A DNA stretch of 64,000 bases from [Borrelia] turdi (GTDB lineage: Bacteria; Spirochaetota; Spirochaetia; Borreliales; Borreliaceae): assembly GCF_008828755.2 (NCBI RefSeq), contig NZ_QBLM01000001.1, positions 124,001 through 188,000 of the forward strand, in the 5' to 3' direction. Both the position numbers and the translations under genes were made by a program. Under the pieces are notes generated by a model. That model saw nothing but the letters and a program-made list of their open reading frames with translations. It did no database searches and was not told where the DNA came from. Positions within the stretch are counted from its first letter, which is position 1; every line of letters begins with the position of its first letter. Shown piece by piece: positions 8,157 to 16,804 of the stretch.

Positions 8157-9515
8157 ATGAGCAAAATACTTGTAGCTGATGATGAAAAAAATATTAGAGA
8201 AGGAATTGCTACCTATCTCGAAGATGAAGGATATTTTGTTTTCACTGCTAGCGACGGAGAAGAAGCTCTTGAAACAATTGAAAATGAAAATCTTGATGTA
8301 ATAATATCTGACTTGAGAATGCCCCAGATATCTGGAGAAAAATTGCTCAAAATAGTTAAAGAAAAAAAATTAGAAATACCTTTTATTATTTTAACAGCCC
8401 ACGGAACAGTTGATTCTGCTGTAGACGCCATGAGAGAGGGAGCTTACGATTTTTTAACAAAGCCTTTAGATCTTGAAAGACTTTTACTAATAATAAAAAG
8501 ATCGTTAAACAAAAAAGAACATAACAATGAAGAAAATATCAATTTAGAAAATATTCTTATAAGAAAAGATTTAAAATACTATGAAAAAATCATGGGGAAA
8601 TCACTATTAATGCAAAAAATTTTTGAACTTGTAATAAAAATAGCAAAATCAAATGCATCTGTTCTTATAACAGGCGAAAGCGGTGTTGGCAAAGAAATAA
8701 TAGCCGATGCCATTTTTGATCTTTCAAACAGACATGACAAACCATTTATAAAAGTAAATTGCGCTGCACTTTCTGAGAGCATTCTTGAAAGCGAACTTTT
8801 TGGACATGAAAAAGGAGCATTCACTGGTGCAATTTCCCAAAAAAAAGGCAGATTTGAACTTGCCAACAAAGGTACAATTTTTCTTGATGAGATAGCAGAA
8901 ATTTCACCTGAAATTCAAGTTAAACTTTTAAGGGTATTGCAAAACAAAACTTTTGAACGTGTTGGGGGAGAAAATACAATTAAAGTTGACATTAGGCTTC
9001 TAGCTGCAACAAACAAAAACCTTGAAGAGGAAATTAAAAAAGAAAAATTTAGAGAAGATTTATTTTATAGATTAAATATCATTAATATAAACATACCGCC
9101 CTTAAGAGAGAGAAAAGATGACATATCCTATTTAACAAGCATACTAATAAAAGACGTAGCAAAGGAAAATAATAGAAAAGAAAAAACCCTTTCTAATGAT
9201 GCAATGAAAGCCCTCTATTATTACGATTGGCCAGGGAATATTAGAGAATTAAAAAATGTACTTGAAAGCGCATTGATATTATCAAAAGGTAAGCAAATCA
9301 CTAAAGAAGACTTACCGGCAAAAATTAAGAATAATGAAAATCTTATATTTAAGATAACACTTCCGATAGGAATTAGCCTAAAAGAAGCTGAAAAAGAGAT
9401 AATAAAACAAACACTTTTTCATTGCAAAAACAACAAAAGTAAATGCGCAGAAATATTAAAAATAGGAAGAAAAACTTTACATAATAAAATAATCGAATAT
9501 CGCATTGATCAATAA
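8157..9515 (+). CDS. rrp2: Rrp2, NtrC-family sigma-54 activator
   Basis: A 452-residue three-domain regulator. The receiver domain has the acidic pair near residue 8 and phospho-acceptor Asp52 (ISDLRMPQ). The AAA+ domain has Walker A GESGVGKE (173-180), the sigma-54 contact loop GAFTGA (220-225), TIFLDEIAE and WPGNIRELKN. A C-terminal Fis-type helix-turn-helix ends the protein (CAEILKIGRKTLHNKI). I take ATG 8157 rather than TTG 8151 because GAAGGG ends eight bases before it and the numbering then gives the known D52. Rrp2 activates RpoN at the rpoS promoter (609-626); it is essential in B. burgdorferi. Confidence 0.96.
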   Translation: MSKILVADDEKNIREGIATYLEDEGYFVFTASDGEEALETIENENLDVIISDLRMPQISGEKLLKIVKEKKLEIPFIILTAHGTVDSAVDAMREGAYDFLTKPLDLERLLLIIKRSLNKKEHNNEENINLENILIRKDLKYYEKIMGKSLLMQKIFELVIKIAKSNASVLITGESGVGKEIIADAIFDLSNRHDKPFIKVNCAALSESILESELFGHEKGAFTGAISQKKGRFELANKGTIFLDEIAEISPEIQVKLLRVLQNKTFERVGGENTIKVDIRLLAATNKNLEEEIKKEKFREDLFYRLNIININIPPLRERKDDISYLTSILIKDVAKENNRKEKTLSNDAMKALYYYDWPGNIRELKNVLESALILSKGKQITKEDLPAKIKNNENLIFKITLPIGISLKEAEKEIIKQTLFHCKNNKSKCAEILKIGRKTLHNKIIEYRIDQ

Positions 9516-9742
9516 GATTTATTCTAAATTATCAAATTATAATCAATATAAAAAAATAACATCAATTTAAATTAAATGTATAGTTTTGAAACCAAAAAAT
9601 TTTTTAATATCAATAATTATATTAAAATGAAACACTTTCTTTCAAAGATCTGGTAAAAAAGTGTAAAAATATTTTTATCAAACAATTAATTATACATTAT
9701 TATTTATTAATAATCAATACAATTTAATAATATTATATTTAG

Positions 9743-9765
9743 CTGACTACAGGTTAGTTTTACTT
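9743..9765 (+). terminator. Weak hairpin with T-run between rrp2 and the M23 gene
   Basis: CTGAC (9743-9747) can pair with GTTAG (9753-9757), one G-T pair, followed by TTTTACTTT. It lies at the convergent end of rrp2 and the minus-strand peptidase gene. The rest of the gap 9516-9759 is AT-rich with no clear feature. Confidence 0.3.
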
Positions 9766-10659
9766 TAAAAGCTTTAAAGGGTTAATAGGAATATTTTTTT
9801 TTAATATTTCAAAGTGTAAATGAGGCCCCGTTGAACGCCCCGTTTGCCCTACCTTTCCAAGGAATTCACCCGATTTAATCAAATCTCCTATCTTTACAGA
9901 ATATGAATTTAAATGCCCATAAAGAGATTTGATATTATTTTTGTGGCCAACTACAACAAAATTACCGTAAAGATCATTGTATCCAACTTCAATAACTATT
10001 CCAGAAGAAGAGGCATATACTTCTGTATTCATTGGAGCTGCAAGATCTATTCCAGTATGAAAACTTTTATTGCCAGTAAAAGGATCATTTCTAAATCCAA
10101 AATCAGAACTAACAATAAATTTTTTTAAAGGAAAAATAAAGTTGGCATTTAAGAAAAAAAGTAACTCCGTACCTGAAAAAAGTCCATAATCTGAATTCTT
10201 AATAAAATCAAAAAAATAAAACTCATAAACTTTGCCATTCCTTTTAATTTTTATTTTTTCGGCTTTGGTAAGATCCCTTGTTGCTAAAAGTAAATTATTA
10301 AACCTATAATCTTTACTATCAAAAACAAAAACTCCTTTTTTACTAGGAATAAGAATCTCTTGACCAACACTCACAAAAGGAGAATCTAATAAATTAACGG
10401 TAGCAATGCCAGACTGCCATCCATTTATTTTATTAGCAATTTTAAAAAAAGTATCTCCTTTTTTAACCTTATATAAGTAAAAAAACAGGGGAATATGCTG
10501 TTTTTTATTATATTTTAAAACTTTAATTTTAAGATCAGAAAAAATAGGATCTTTTCTTGAAAAATTTTTTATTTCTGGATAAGAAAAAACACAAATTATT
10601 TTAAAAAAAAAGAAAACTACTTTAAATAAAAAAAAAATTTTATTCATACTGCAAATCAT
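9760..10659 (-). CDS. LysM plus M23 metallopeptidase, exported
   Basis: A 299-residue envelope protein. It has a hydrophobic N-terminal signal or anchor (IFFLFKVVFFFFKIICVF), a LysM-like segment at about 60-110 (LYKVKKGDTFFKIANKING...VGQEILIPS) and a C-terminal M23 domain. Zinc ligands are seen in FHTGIDLAAP and HLHFEI, with the third in the YGHLNSYSVKIGD region. These enzymes cut peptidoglycan cross-bridges, and LysM targets them to glycan. The start could be residue 1 (10659) or Met5 (10647); neither has a well-spaced ribosome site. Convergent with rrp2. Confidence 0.88.
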   Translation of the reverse strand: MICSMNKIFFLFKVVFFFFKIICVFSYPEIKNFSRKDPIFSDLKIKVLKYNKKQHIPLFFYLYKVKKGDTFFKIANKINGWQSGIATVNLLDSPFVSVGQEILIPSKKGVFVFDSKDYRFNNLLLATRDLTKAEKIKIKRNGKVYEFYFFDFIKNSDYGLFSGTELLFFLNANFIFPLKKFIVSSDFGFRNDPFTGNKSFHTGIDLAAPMNTEVYASSSGIVIEVGYNDLYGNFVVVGHKNNIKSLYGHLNSYSVKIGDLIKSGEFLGKVGQTGRSTGPHLHFEILKKNIPINPLKLLK

Positions 10660-10757
10660 TTCCCGCTTAATTAATCAAATATAATAAAAAACATAAAAAA
10701 AATAAATCGGGGTTGGACTTGTAAATAATAACAAACTATAATAAACTGTCTCTTAAC

Positions 10758-11087
10758 ATGGAGCTAAACGAATACCAAGAAAAAGCAAAAAAAACTGCTA
10801 AGTACAAAAATAAAAAAGAAGAATTAATTTTAACAACACTTGGTCTTGCTGGCGAAACTGGAGAAGTTGTTGAAAAAATAAAAAAATTAGGAAGAGACAA
10901 AAATTATATTATTGATGATGAATATTTAATATCAATTAAAAAAGAGCTTGGGGACGTTTTATGGTACTTGTCAACTTTAAGTAATAATTTAGGCATTACG
11001 CTTGAAGATGTTGCCCTTACAAACCTAAAAAAAATAAAAAAGCGACATGAAGATGGAACGATAAATGGCGAGGGTGATGACAGGTAA
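10758..11087 (+). CDS. MazG-like nucleotide pyrophosphohydrolase
   Basis: A 109-residue all-helical protein with the MazG/dUTPase-2 metal-binding pattern: LAGETGEVVEKIKKL (ExxE) and KKELGDVLWYLSTLS (ExxD). The full E. coli MazG is twice as long; this is the single-domain form, sometimes compared with phage gp37-type proteins. The expected activity is hydrolysis of non-canonical or excess (d)NTPs to the monophosphate. Short Shine-Dalgarno support only. DUF368 follows after 39 bases on the same strand. Confidence 0.8.
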   Translation: MELNEYQEKAKKTAKYKNKKEELILTTLGLAGETGEVVEKIKKLGRDKNYIIDDEYLISIKKELGDVLWYLSTLSNNLGITLEDVALTNLKKIKKRHEDGTINGEGDDR

Positions 11088-11126
11088 AGCATTTAAATTG
11101 AAAAAACTTAAAGTCCAAAAATAAAA

Positions 11127-11984
11127 ATGCTTAATACTTATATCAAGGGAATTTTACTTGGAATTGCAAACATAATCCCAGGTGTTTCTGGAGGAACACT
11201 AGCTTTAATATTAAGAATTTATTACAAAGTCATAAATTCTATTTCAGAACTCCTAAAATTCAAAGAAATTAAAAAAAATTCAACTTTTTTAGCTATTTTG
11301 GTAACAGGAATGTTAACCTCCATATTATTGACCGCAAAAACATTTAAAACTTATGCATTTGATAATGGAATAATAGAAGCATTGCTAATAATGTTTTTCA
11401 TAGGATTAACATTCGGGAATATGCTAACACTAAAAAAAGAAATATCTATAAAAGAAATAAATAGTAATACAAAAATATTAAAGCATTTACTGTTTTTTAT
11501 TGGTATGACCATCATTGTATTTTTCTTAATAATTAAAGAATCTAATATACAATTACAAAGTATAATATCTAAAGACAAAAACTCAATAAAATATTACTTA
11601 TTATTAATATCCTCTGGGACAATAAGTGGAGCATCAATGATCTTGCCAGGAATCTCGGGATCTGCAATGCTTTTACTACTTGGATTTTATAAAGAAATAA
11701 TACTTATTATATCTGAATTTAACATCGCTCTTATTATAATATTTGCAACAGCCGTACTAATAGGAATAATTACATCAATATTAATAATAAAGAAAATAAT
11801 AGATAATCACCTCAATAATTTTATTTATTTATCAAGAGGCTTAATTTTTGGATCAATTCTACAAATGATATTAATAGTTTTAAAATTAAATTTTAAAATC
11901 AGCCTTACATCTTTTGCATCTTTAGGAACATCATTTATGCTAGGAATGTTTATAAACAAAAAAATGGCTGAAAAATGTAAATAA
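11127..11984 (+). CDS. DUF368 polytopic membrane protein
   Basis: A 285-residue protein with about eight hydrophobic segments. The family signature is plain in two internally related places: GIANIIPGVSGGTLALIL near the start and GTISGASMILPGISGSAMLLLLGFY in the second half. This tandem inverted pattern is typical of DUF368/PopT-like proteins. Members in other bacteria have been linked to undecaprenyl phosphate recycling (flipping the lipid carrier back); transferring that to this gene is an inference, though the window's murG, rodA and pbp genes would use the carrier. Confidence 0.82.
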   Translation: MLNTYIKGILLGIANIIPGVSGGTLALILRIYYKVINSISELLKFKEIKKNSTFLAILVTGMLTSILLTAKTFKTYAFDNGIIEALLIMFFIGLTFGNMLTLKKEISIKEINSNTKILKHLLFFIGMTIIVFFLIIKESNIQLQSIISKDKNSIKYYLLLISSGTISGASMILPGISGSAMLLLLGFYKEIILIISEFNIALIIIFATAVLIGIITSILIIKKIIDNHLNNFIYLSRGLIFGSILQMILIVLKLNFKISLTSFASLGTSFMLGMFINKKMAEKCK

Positions 11985-11997
11985 AAAATCTGGGAAA

Positions 11998-12081
11998 TAC
12001 CGAAGACCGGACTTGAACCGGTACGGAGCTTCCTCCTCAGGATTTTAAGTCCTGTGTGTCTACCACTTCCACCACTTCGGC
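11998..12081 (-). tRNA. tRNA-Leu (anticodon TAA)
   Basis: The minus strand folds as an 84-nt class II tRNA. The acceptor stem GCCGAAG pairs with CTTCGGT (first pair G-T), with discriminator A. The anticodon stem-loop GGACTTAAAATCC contains TAA. A variable arm GAGGAGGAAGCTC follows, and the T-loop is GGTTCAAGTCC. No CCA is encoded. It lies between the DUF368 gene and the lipoprotein gene. Confidence 0.95.
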
Positions 12082-12091
12082 ATAGAATAAT

Positions 12092-12121
12092 ATAATAAAT
12101 AATAATATATTGCGATGTCAA
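12092..12121 (-). promoter_or_regulatory. Sigma-70 promoter of tRNA-Leu
   Basis: On the minus strand TTGACA (12121-12116) is followed after 18 bases by TATTAT (12097-12092), about ten bases before the tRNA 5' end. The -35 is a perfect consensus match. Confidence 0.65.
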
Positions 12122-12148
12122 GTTAAACAAGAAAATAAATCTAAAAAC

Positions 12149-12877
12149 TCAATTGATAACTATTTTTTGGGGAAAATTTTCAATAGAATAGTTGTTATGC
12201 AAATAATCTGTAATTACAAACATAAATGAATATAAAGAAACCCTGGCAAAAAAATTAGAAAAAACTCTAAAATCAATTTTATTTGCCAACATTGAAACAT
12301 TGTTTGAATCATTTATTAGGCTAAAAAATCCATTATTGATTAATAAATCAATAATAACAAATTCAGATTTATCTAAAATAAACATTAATTTATCCATTTG
12401 GTCTTTTAAATATAAAATTTGCTCACTAATTTGCAAGCTAGTAGGATTTTTAATAAAATCATTGCTTAAATTATAAATAACAATACCATAGCGATTATCC
12501 TTAAATTTAAAATCGACAAGCAACCCTAATTTTAAATCGTCATAATCTTGAATTACACTTAAAACTTTAATTTTTATTTTACGCTTAGAAAGAATGCTAA
12601 CAGAAAGCCCTTTCCCTTGATCAATAAAATAAGCATTCTTAAAAGTTCTAAATAAAAGTCTATTATTGATTAAATCAAGAACATTTTTATCCTCAAGGTT
12701 CTTAATAATTATTAAATCAAAACTTTGATTTAGAATATTATAAGCAGAATCTAATAATTCCTGAGAAAAATTATCATTTAAATTAAAACTTGCAACCTTA
12801 AGCTCCAAAACACTAAAATCTATATTTACAAAATTACAGGAAAAAAATAAAACACTAAGCAGAAATAAACTCTTCAA
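12149..12877 (-). CDS. Putative lipoprotein, degenerate nuclease/phosphatase-like fold
   Basis: About 242 residues from a TTG at 12877. This start places a short Lys-led signal sequence (LKSLFLLSVLFFSC) with a lipobox-like LFFS-C at the N-terminus; earlier in-frame ATGs at 12931 and 12916 would put hydrophilic residues ahead of it and overlap clpP more. The body has the rhythm of endonuclease/exonuclease/phosphatase proteins (VASFNLND, FDLIIIKNLED, GLSVSILSK, YGIVIYNLSND), but catalytic Asp/His residues such as GDFN are not seen. Probably a surface or periplasmic lipoprotein of unknown role. It overlaps the clpP 3' end by 23 bases. Confidence 0.6.
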   Translation of the reverse strand: MKSLFLLSVLFFSCNFVNIDFSVLELKVASFNLNDNFSQELLDSAYNILNQSFDLIIIKNLEDKNVLDLINNRLLFRTFKNAYFIDQGKGLSVSILSKRKIKIKVLSVIQDYDDLKLGLLVDFKFKDNRYGIVIYNLSNDFIKNPTSLQISEQILYLKDQMDKLMFILDKSEFVIIDLLINNGFFSLINDSNNVSMLANKIDFRVFSNFFARVSLYSFMFVITDYLHNNYSIENFPQKIVIN

Positions 12878-13451
12878 GTTGACACTTTGTCTCAACAACT
12901 TCAAATACAAGTCCATACTTTTTTGCAGCACTACTGTCTAACCAAAAATCCCTATCAGTATCCTTTTCTACTTTAGAAATCTTTTGTCCTGTTTCTTTTG
13001 AAATAATATTATTAAGCTCTTTTTTAACTTTATTTAACTCATTAGTATAAATCTCAATATCTGTGGCAACTCCTTTGAATCCACTCAAAGGCTGATGTAA
13101 TAAATACCTGGCAAAAGGTAGTGAAAATCTATTTTCTAATTTTGCAGCCAAAAAAATTAAAGCAGCAGCACTAGCAACAAGTCCTACTCCAACTGTAAAA
13201 ACTTTAGGCTTAACAAAACGGATCATATTAAAAATAGCAAATCCAGCATCAATATCGCCTCCTTCTGAATCAATATACACGAATATAGGCTTTTTAAAAT
13301 CTAAGGTCTCCAACAATAATATTTTTTCCTGAAAAAGTCGAGAAACATCCTTAGTAATCTCACCAGCAATAACTATTGATCTACTCTTTAAAGCCAATTT
13401 CAATGATTTATCATGCAAAACACAAATATTATCATCTTCTCTACCAGTCAT
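12855..13451 (-). CDS. clpP: ClpP-family serine protease (second-type paralogue)
   Basis: A 198-residue ClpP. The catalytic Ser is in GVGLVASAAAL, the His in RYLLHQPLSGFKG, and the Asp in the late EKDTDRDFWLDSSAAKKYGLV segment. The oxyanion/substrate motif IDSEGGDIDAGFAIF is intact. Met at 13451 follows AAGGGA at good distance, so I prefer it to the 13478 start. No Clp ATPase gene is next to it. B. burgdorferi has another clpP beside clpX elsewhere (recalled), so this would be the stand-alone paralogue. Confidence 0.88.
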   Translation of the reverse strand: MTGREDDNICVLHDKSLKLALKSRSIVIAGEITKDVSRLFQEKILLLETLDFKKPIFVYIDSEGGDIDAGFAIFNMIRFVKPKVFTVGVGLVASAAALIFLAAKLENRFSLPFARYLLHQPLSGFKGVATDIEIYTNELNKVKKELNNIISKETGQKISKVEKDTDRDFWLDSSAAKKYGLVFEVVETKCQLEEFISA

Positions 13452-13649
13452 AAAACATCCCTTATACAAAAACATCATGATATATTATAATTGAAAATAA
13501 AAGGTTTTTAAATGATAAGAAAGCATAAAAACTAAACAATGACACCTAATTTCTGAAAAGCAAAAGACTAATAAATCTTTATTAAACTTCATTATATTTA
13601 AAAAATACTCTAAATTTATAAACAAGTAAAATCTAAAAAGGAGTTTATA

Positions 13650-14717
13650 GTGCATCATGAATTTGCAGTTATCGGGGGAGGAATAGCAGGAAGCACCATT
13701 ACTTATGAACTACTTAAAAGAAATAAAAGGGTAATTCTTTTTGATGACGAAGATACAAAAGCAACAATAATATCAGGTGGACTTATTAATCCTATTATGG
13801 GTAGAAAAATGAATATTGCCTGGAAAGAATCGCATATTTTTGAATTTGCAAAAAACTACTATCAAGAGATTGAAAAAACTATTAAATCCAACTTTTTTAT
13901 AGAAAAAAATATTTTTAGACCATTTACCACTGAAAATCAAAAAAATGAACTGGTTGATAAACTTAAAAATGATAAAAACATAACAAACTTTATTTTAAAA
14001 ATAAAAGATGAAAAAATTTATGATTTCTCAAATGACTCTAACGGCGGAATGATAATAAAAGGCGCTAGGATTAACACAAAAATCTATATAAAAAATATTA
14101 AAAAATATTTAATCAAAAAAAATTCATACATAAACAAAAATATCGACGAAAATAAAATTAAACTTGAAGAAAGTCTTTTTAAAATAGAAAATTTCAAATT
14201 TGAAAAATTAATATTTGCAAAAGGATATAAAGAAAAAATTAAAGGATTTTTTTCCTACCTTCCATTTGAACCTGCAAAAGGCGAAATCATTATATTAGAA
14301 TGCAAAAAATTAAATTTTAAAGAAGTTTACAATAGGCACGTATCTTTAATTCACTTAAAAGGCAATAAATTTTACCTTGGGGGCACTTATGAATGGAACA
14401 CTTGGAATACGCTTACAAATGAATGGGCAAAATTAGAATTATTGAAAAAATTTAAAAAAATAACAAATCTAAAATGCAAAGTCATTGATCAAAAAGCACA
14501 CATAAGGCCCTCAACTCTTGATAGAGAACCTTTCTTAGGAGAACACCCCAAGCATAAAAATATATTTATATTAAATGGTTTTGGAACAAGGGGTATATCT
14601 ATGGCGCCATACTTATCCAATTTATTAGTTAATAATATTGAAAAAAATGAAAAAATTCCAAATCATTATAATATTAAAAGGTACGCAAAATATTACAATA
14701 TTTTGTATCATCCTTAA
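13650..14717 (+). CDS. FAD-dependent oxidoreductase, DAO family, MnmC1-like
   Basis: A 355-residue protein with an N-terminal FAD-binding loop (FAVIGGGIAGSTITYEL) and C-terminal DAO-type closing motifs (HIRPSTLDREPFLG and LNGFGTRGISMAPYLSNLL). The closing GTRG...APYLSNLL resembles the oxidoreductase half of MnmC, which converts cmnm5U34 to nm5U34 in tRNA. The other half, an MnmC2-type methyltransferase, is encoded separately at 31156-31848. Other DAO enzymes (glycine or D-amino acid oxidases) remain possible. GTG start at 13650, six bases after AAGGAG (13638-13643). Confidence 0.7.
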   Translation: MHHEFAVIGGGIAGSTITYELLKRNKRVILFDDEDTKATIISGGLINPIMGRKMNIAWKESHIFEFAKNYYQEIEKTIKSNFFIEKNIFRPFTTENQKNELVDKLKNDKNITNFILKIKDEKIYDFSNDSNGGMIIKGARINTKIYIKNIKKYLIKKNSYINKNIDENKIKLEESLFKIENFKFEKLIFAKGYKEKIKGFFSYLPFEPAKGEIIILECKKLNFKEVYNRHVSLIHLKGNKFYLGGTYEWNTWNTLTNEWAKLELLKKFKKITNLKCKVIDQKAHIRPSTLDREPFLGEHPKHKNIFILNGFGTRGISMAPYLSNLLVNNIEKNEKIPNHYNIKRYAKYYNILYHP

Positions 14718-14906
14718 AATCAAAAATTTAAATCCGTGCTAACAAATGATTACATATCTTAATATTTCTAAATTCATAAAAAAATAATATAATGTTTAGG
14801 TTAAGCTAAAATAATTCTTATCCAAAGAGAAACTAAAAGTGAAGCAAGATTTAATAAAACAATTAAAATTAATTAACACTTTCAAAACAAACCAGGAGAA
14901 TAATCT

Positions 14907-15866
14907 TTGGGATTCAATATTAATATTATAGGAACTGGAGGAACAAGACCCCTCCACAATAGATATTTGTCATCCGTACTAATCGAATACAATGGAGATA
15001 ATTTTTTATTCGATTGTGGAGAAGGAACTCAAATGTCTTTAAGGAAACAAAAAATATCTTGGCAAAAAATAAAAATGATTTGTATTACACACTTACATGC
15101 TGATCACATCACGGGGCTACTTGGAATAGTAATGTTAATGTCACAAAGTGGAGAAACAAGAAAAGATCCATTAATAATTGCTGGACCTGTTGGAATAAAA
15201 AACTATACAAAAGCTAATATAGATATGCTTAAAATCTATAAAAACTATGAAATAATTTATAAAGAAATAATCATAGATAAAACCGAAAAAATAATATATG
15301 AAGATAAAACAAAAAAAATTGAATATACTAGACTAAAACATTCAATAGAATGTATTGGATATTTATTTATAGAAAAAGATAAACCTGGTAAATTCAATAC
15401 AGAAAAAGCAGAAGAGTTAAATATTCCTAAAGGGCCTATTAGAAAATCCTTGCAAGATGGAAAAGAAATACTAATAAACGGAAAAATTATAAAACCATCA
15501 GAAATACTTGGAAAATCTAAAAAAGGATTAAAAGTCGCATACATTACAGATACTGGTTATTTTAAAGAGCTCATAGAACAAATCAAAAATTTTAACCTTG
15601 TAATAATTGAGAGCACATTTAAAAATGAGCTTAAAAAAGAAGCAGATAAAAAACTCCACTTAACAGCTGGCAGAGCTGCAAATATTGCAAAGCAAGCAAA
15701 AGTTTTACAAACAGGACTTATTCATTTTAGTGAAAGATATACATTAAGAAAAGATCTTGAAAACTTACTAAAGGAGGCAAAATTGGAATATCCAGATGGA
15801 GAAATTTTTTTAACAAAAGATGGAATGAGACTTGAAGCAAGCAAAAATAAATTTATTATTAAATAG
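14907..15866 (+). CDS. rnz: Ribonuclease Z
   Basis: A 319-residue metallo-beta-lactamase-fold nuclease of the long bacterial form. The metal motif is [13 protein letters not shown], preceded by [16 protein letters not shown] and the final ligand IHFSERY complete the site, and a PxKxxL-type exosite is suggested around [11 protein letters not shown]. It trims 3' trailers of tRNAs, relevant here because none of the three tRNAs in the window encodes CCA. The TTG start is chosen because AGGAGA (14894-14899) is well placed upstream. It leads the ABC cassette: the next gene starts eight bases downstream. Confidence 0.93.
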   Translation: MGFNINIIGTGGTRPLHNRYLSSVLIEYNGDNFLFDCGEGTQMSLRKQKISWQKIKMICITHLHADHITGLLGIVMLMSQSGETRKDPLIIAGPVGIKNYTKANIDMLKIYKNYEIIYKEIIIDKTEKIIYEDKTKKIEYTRLKHSIECIGYLFIEKDKPGKFNTEKAEELNIPKGPIRKSLQDGKEILINGKIIKPSEILGKSKKGLKVAYITDTGYFKELIEQIKNFNLVIIESTFKNELKKEADKKLHLTAGRAANIAKQAKVLQTGLIHFSERYTLRKDLENLLKEAKLEYPDGEIFLTKDGMRLEASKNKFIIK

Positions 15867-15874
15867 GAGGGTAT

Positions 15875-16804
15875 ATGATAAATGTAGAAAAAGTTACCAA
15901 AATGTATGGTTCATTTACAGCGCTATTTAATGTTAGCTTTAAGGTTGAAGAAGGAGAAGTGCTTGGCATACTTGGACCAAATGGAGCCGGAAAATCCACA
16001 TTAATCAAAATCTTAACATCATTTCATTATCCAAGCAAAGGTAATGTAAAAATTTTTGGAAAAGACATTGTAGAACATTCAAAAGAAATATTACAACAAA
16101 TAGGATATGTTCCTGAAAAATTAGCTCTTTATCCAGAGCTTTCTGTTAAAGAATATTTAAAGTTCATATCAGAAATAAAAGGTGTTAAAAAAATAAAAAA
16201 AGAGATTGACAAGGTAATAAGCATATTCAAATTAAAAGAAGTTGAAGATAAGTTGATTTCTCAACTTTCAAAAGGATTTAAACAAAGAGTAGGAATAGCT
16301 GGTGCTTTAATAAACAATCCTAAACTTGTAATACTTGATGAACCAACAAATGGTCTTGATCCAAATCAAATAATTGAATTTAAAGAATTCTTAAGAGAAC
16401 TTACAAAAGAAAGTACAATATTATTCTCTTCGCACATACTAAGCGAAGTAGAATCCATTTGTAAAAGAATAATTATTGTCAACAACGGAGTAATTGTTGC
16501 TGATGACACAAAAGAAAATATTGTTAAAAATAAGCTCAAAGAGATTGAAATAGAATTAATAGTTTTAAAAAAATCTGAAAATGAAAAAAAAATTTTCAAT
16601 AGTAAAAATGATATTTTTACATTAATACAACTTGAAGAACACAAGAAAGACTTAAATATTTCATTAAAACTATCTCAAGGCAAAACAGAAGAAGATCTCT
16701 TTAGTTACATAGTAAAAAATAATATAATCTTAAAAGCAATGATTCCAAAATACGAAAGCCTTGAAAAAATATTTAGCAAATTAACCAAGGAGAGAGAAAA
16801 ATGA
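15875..16804 (+). CDS. ABC transporter ATPase, GldA-type
   Basis: A 309-residue ABC-2 type ATPase. It has Walker A GPNGAGKST, the Q-loop region IGYVPEK, signature LSKGFKQRVGIAGAL (relaxed from LSGG), Walker B LVILDEPTNGLDP and H-loop FSSHIL. The C-terminal extension (about 225-309) is characteristic of exporters. It overlaps the permease gene by four bases, so the two are coupled. With the next three genes it forms a GldA-GldF-GldG-like cassette. Confidence 0.9.
   Translation: MINVEKVTKMYGSFTALFNVSFKVEEGEVLGILGPNGAGKSTLIKILTSFHYPSKGNVKIFGKDIVEHSKEILQQIGYVPEKLALYPELSVKEYLKFISEIKGVKKIKKEIDKVISIFKLKEVEDKLISQLSKGFKQRVGIAGALINNPKLVILDEPTNGLDPNQIIEFKEFLRELTKESTILFSSHILSEVESICKRIIIVNNGVIVADDTKENIVKNKLKEIEIELIVLKKSENEKKIFNSKNDIFTLIQLEEHKKDLNISLKLSQGKTEEDLFSYIVKNNIILKAMIPKYESLEKIFSKLTKEREK

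Noticed and set aside
9516..9759. Hairpin ACACTTT...AAAGTGT in the rrp2 downstream gap
   Set aside because: The loop is over 20 bases and no T-run follows, so it was not called as a terminator.
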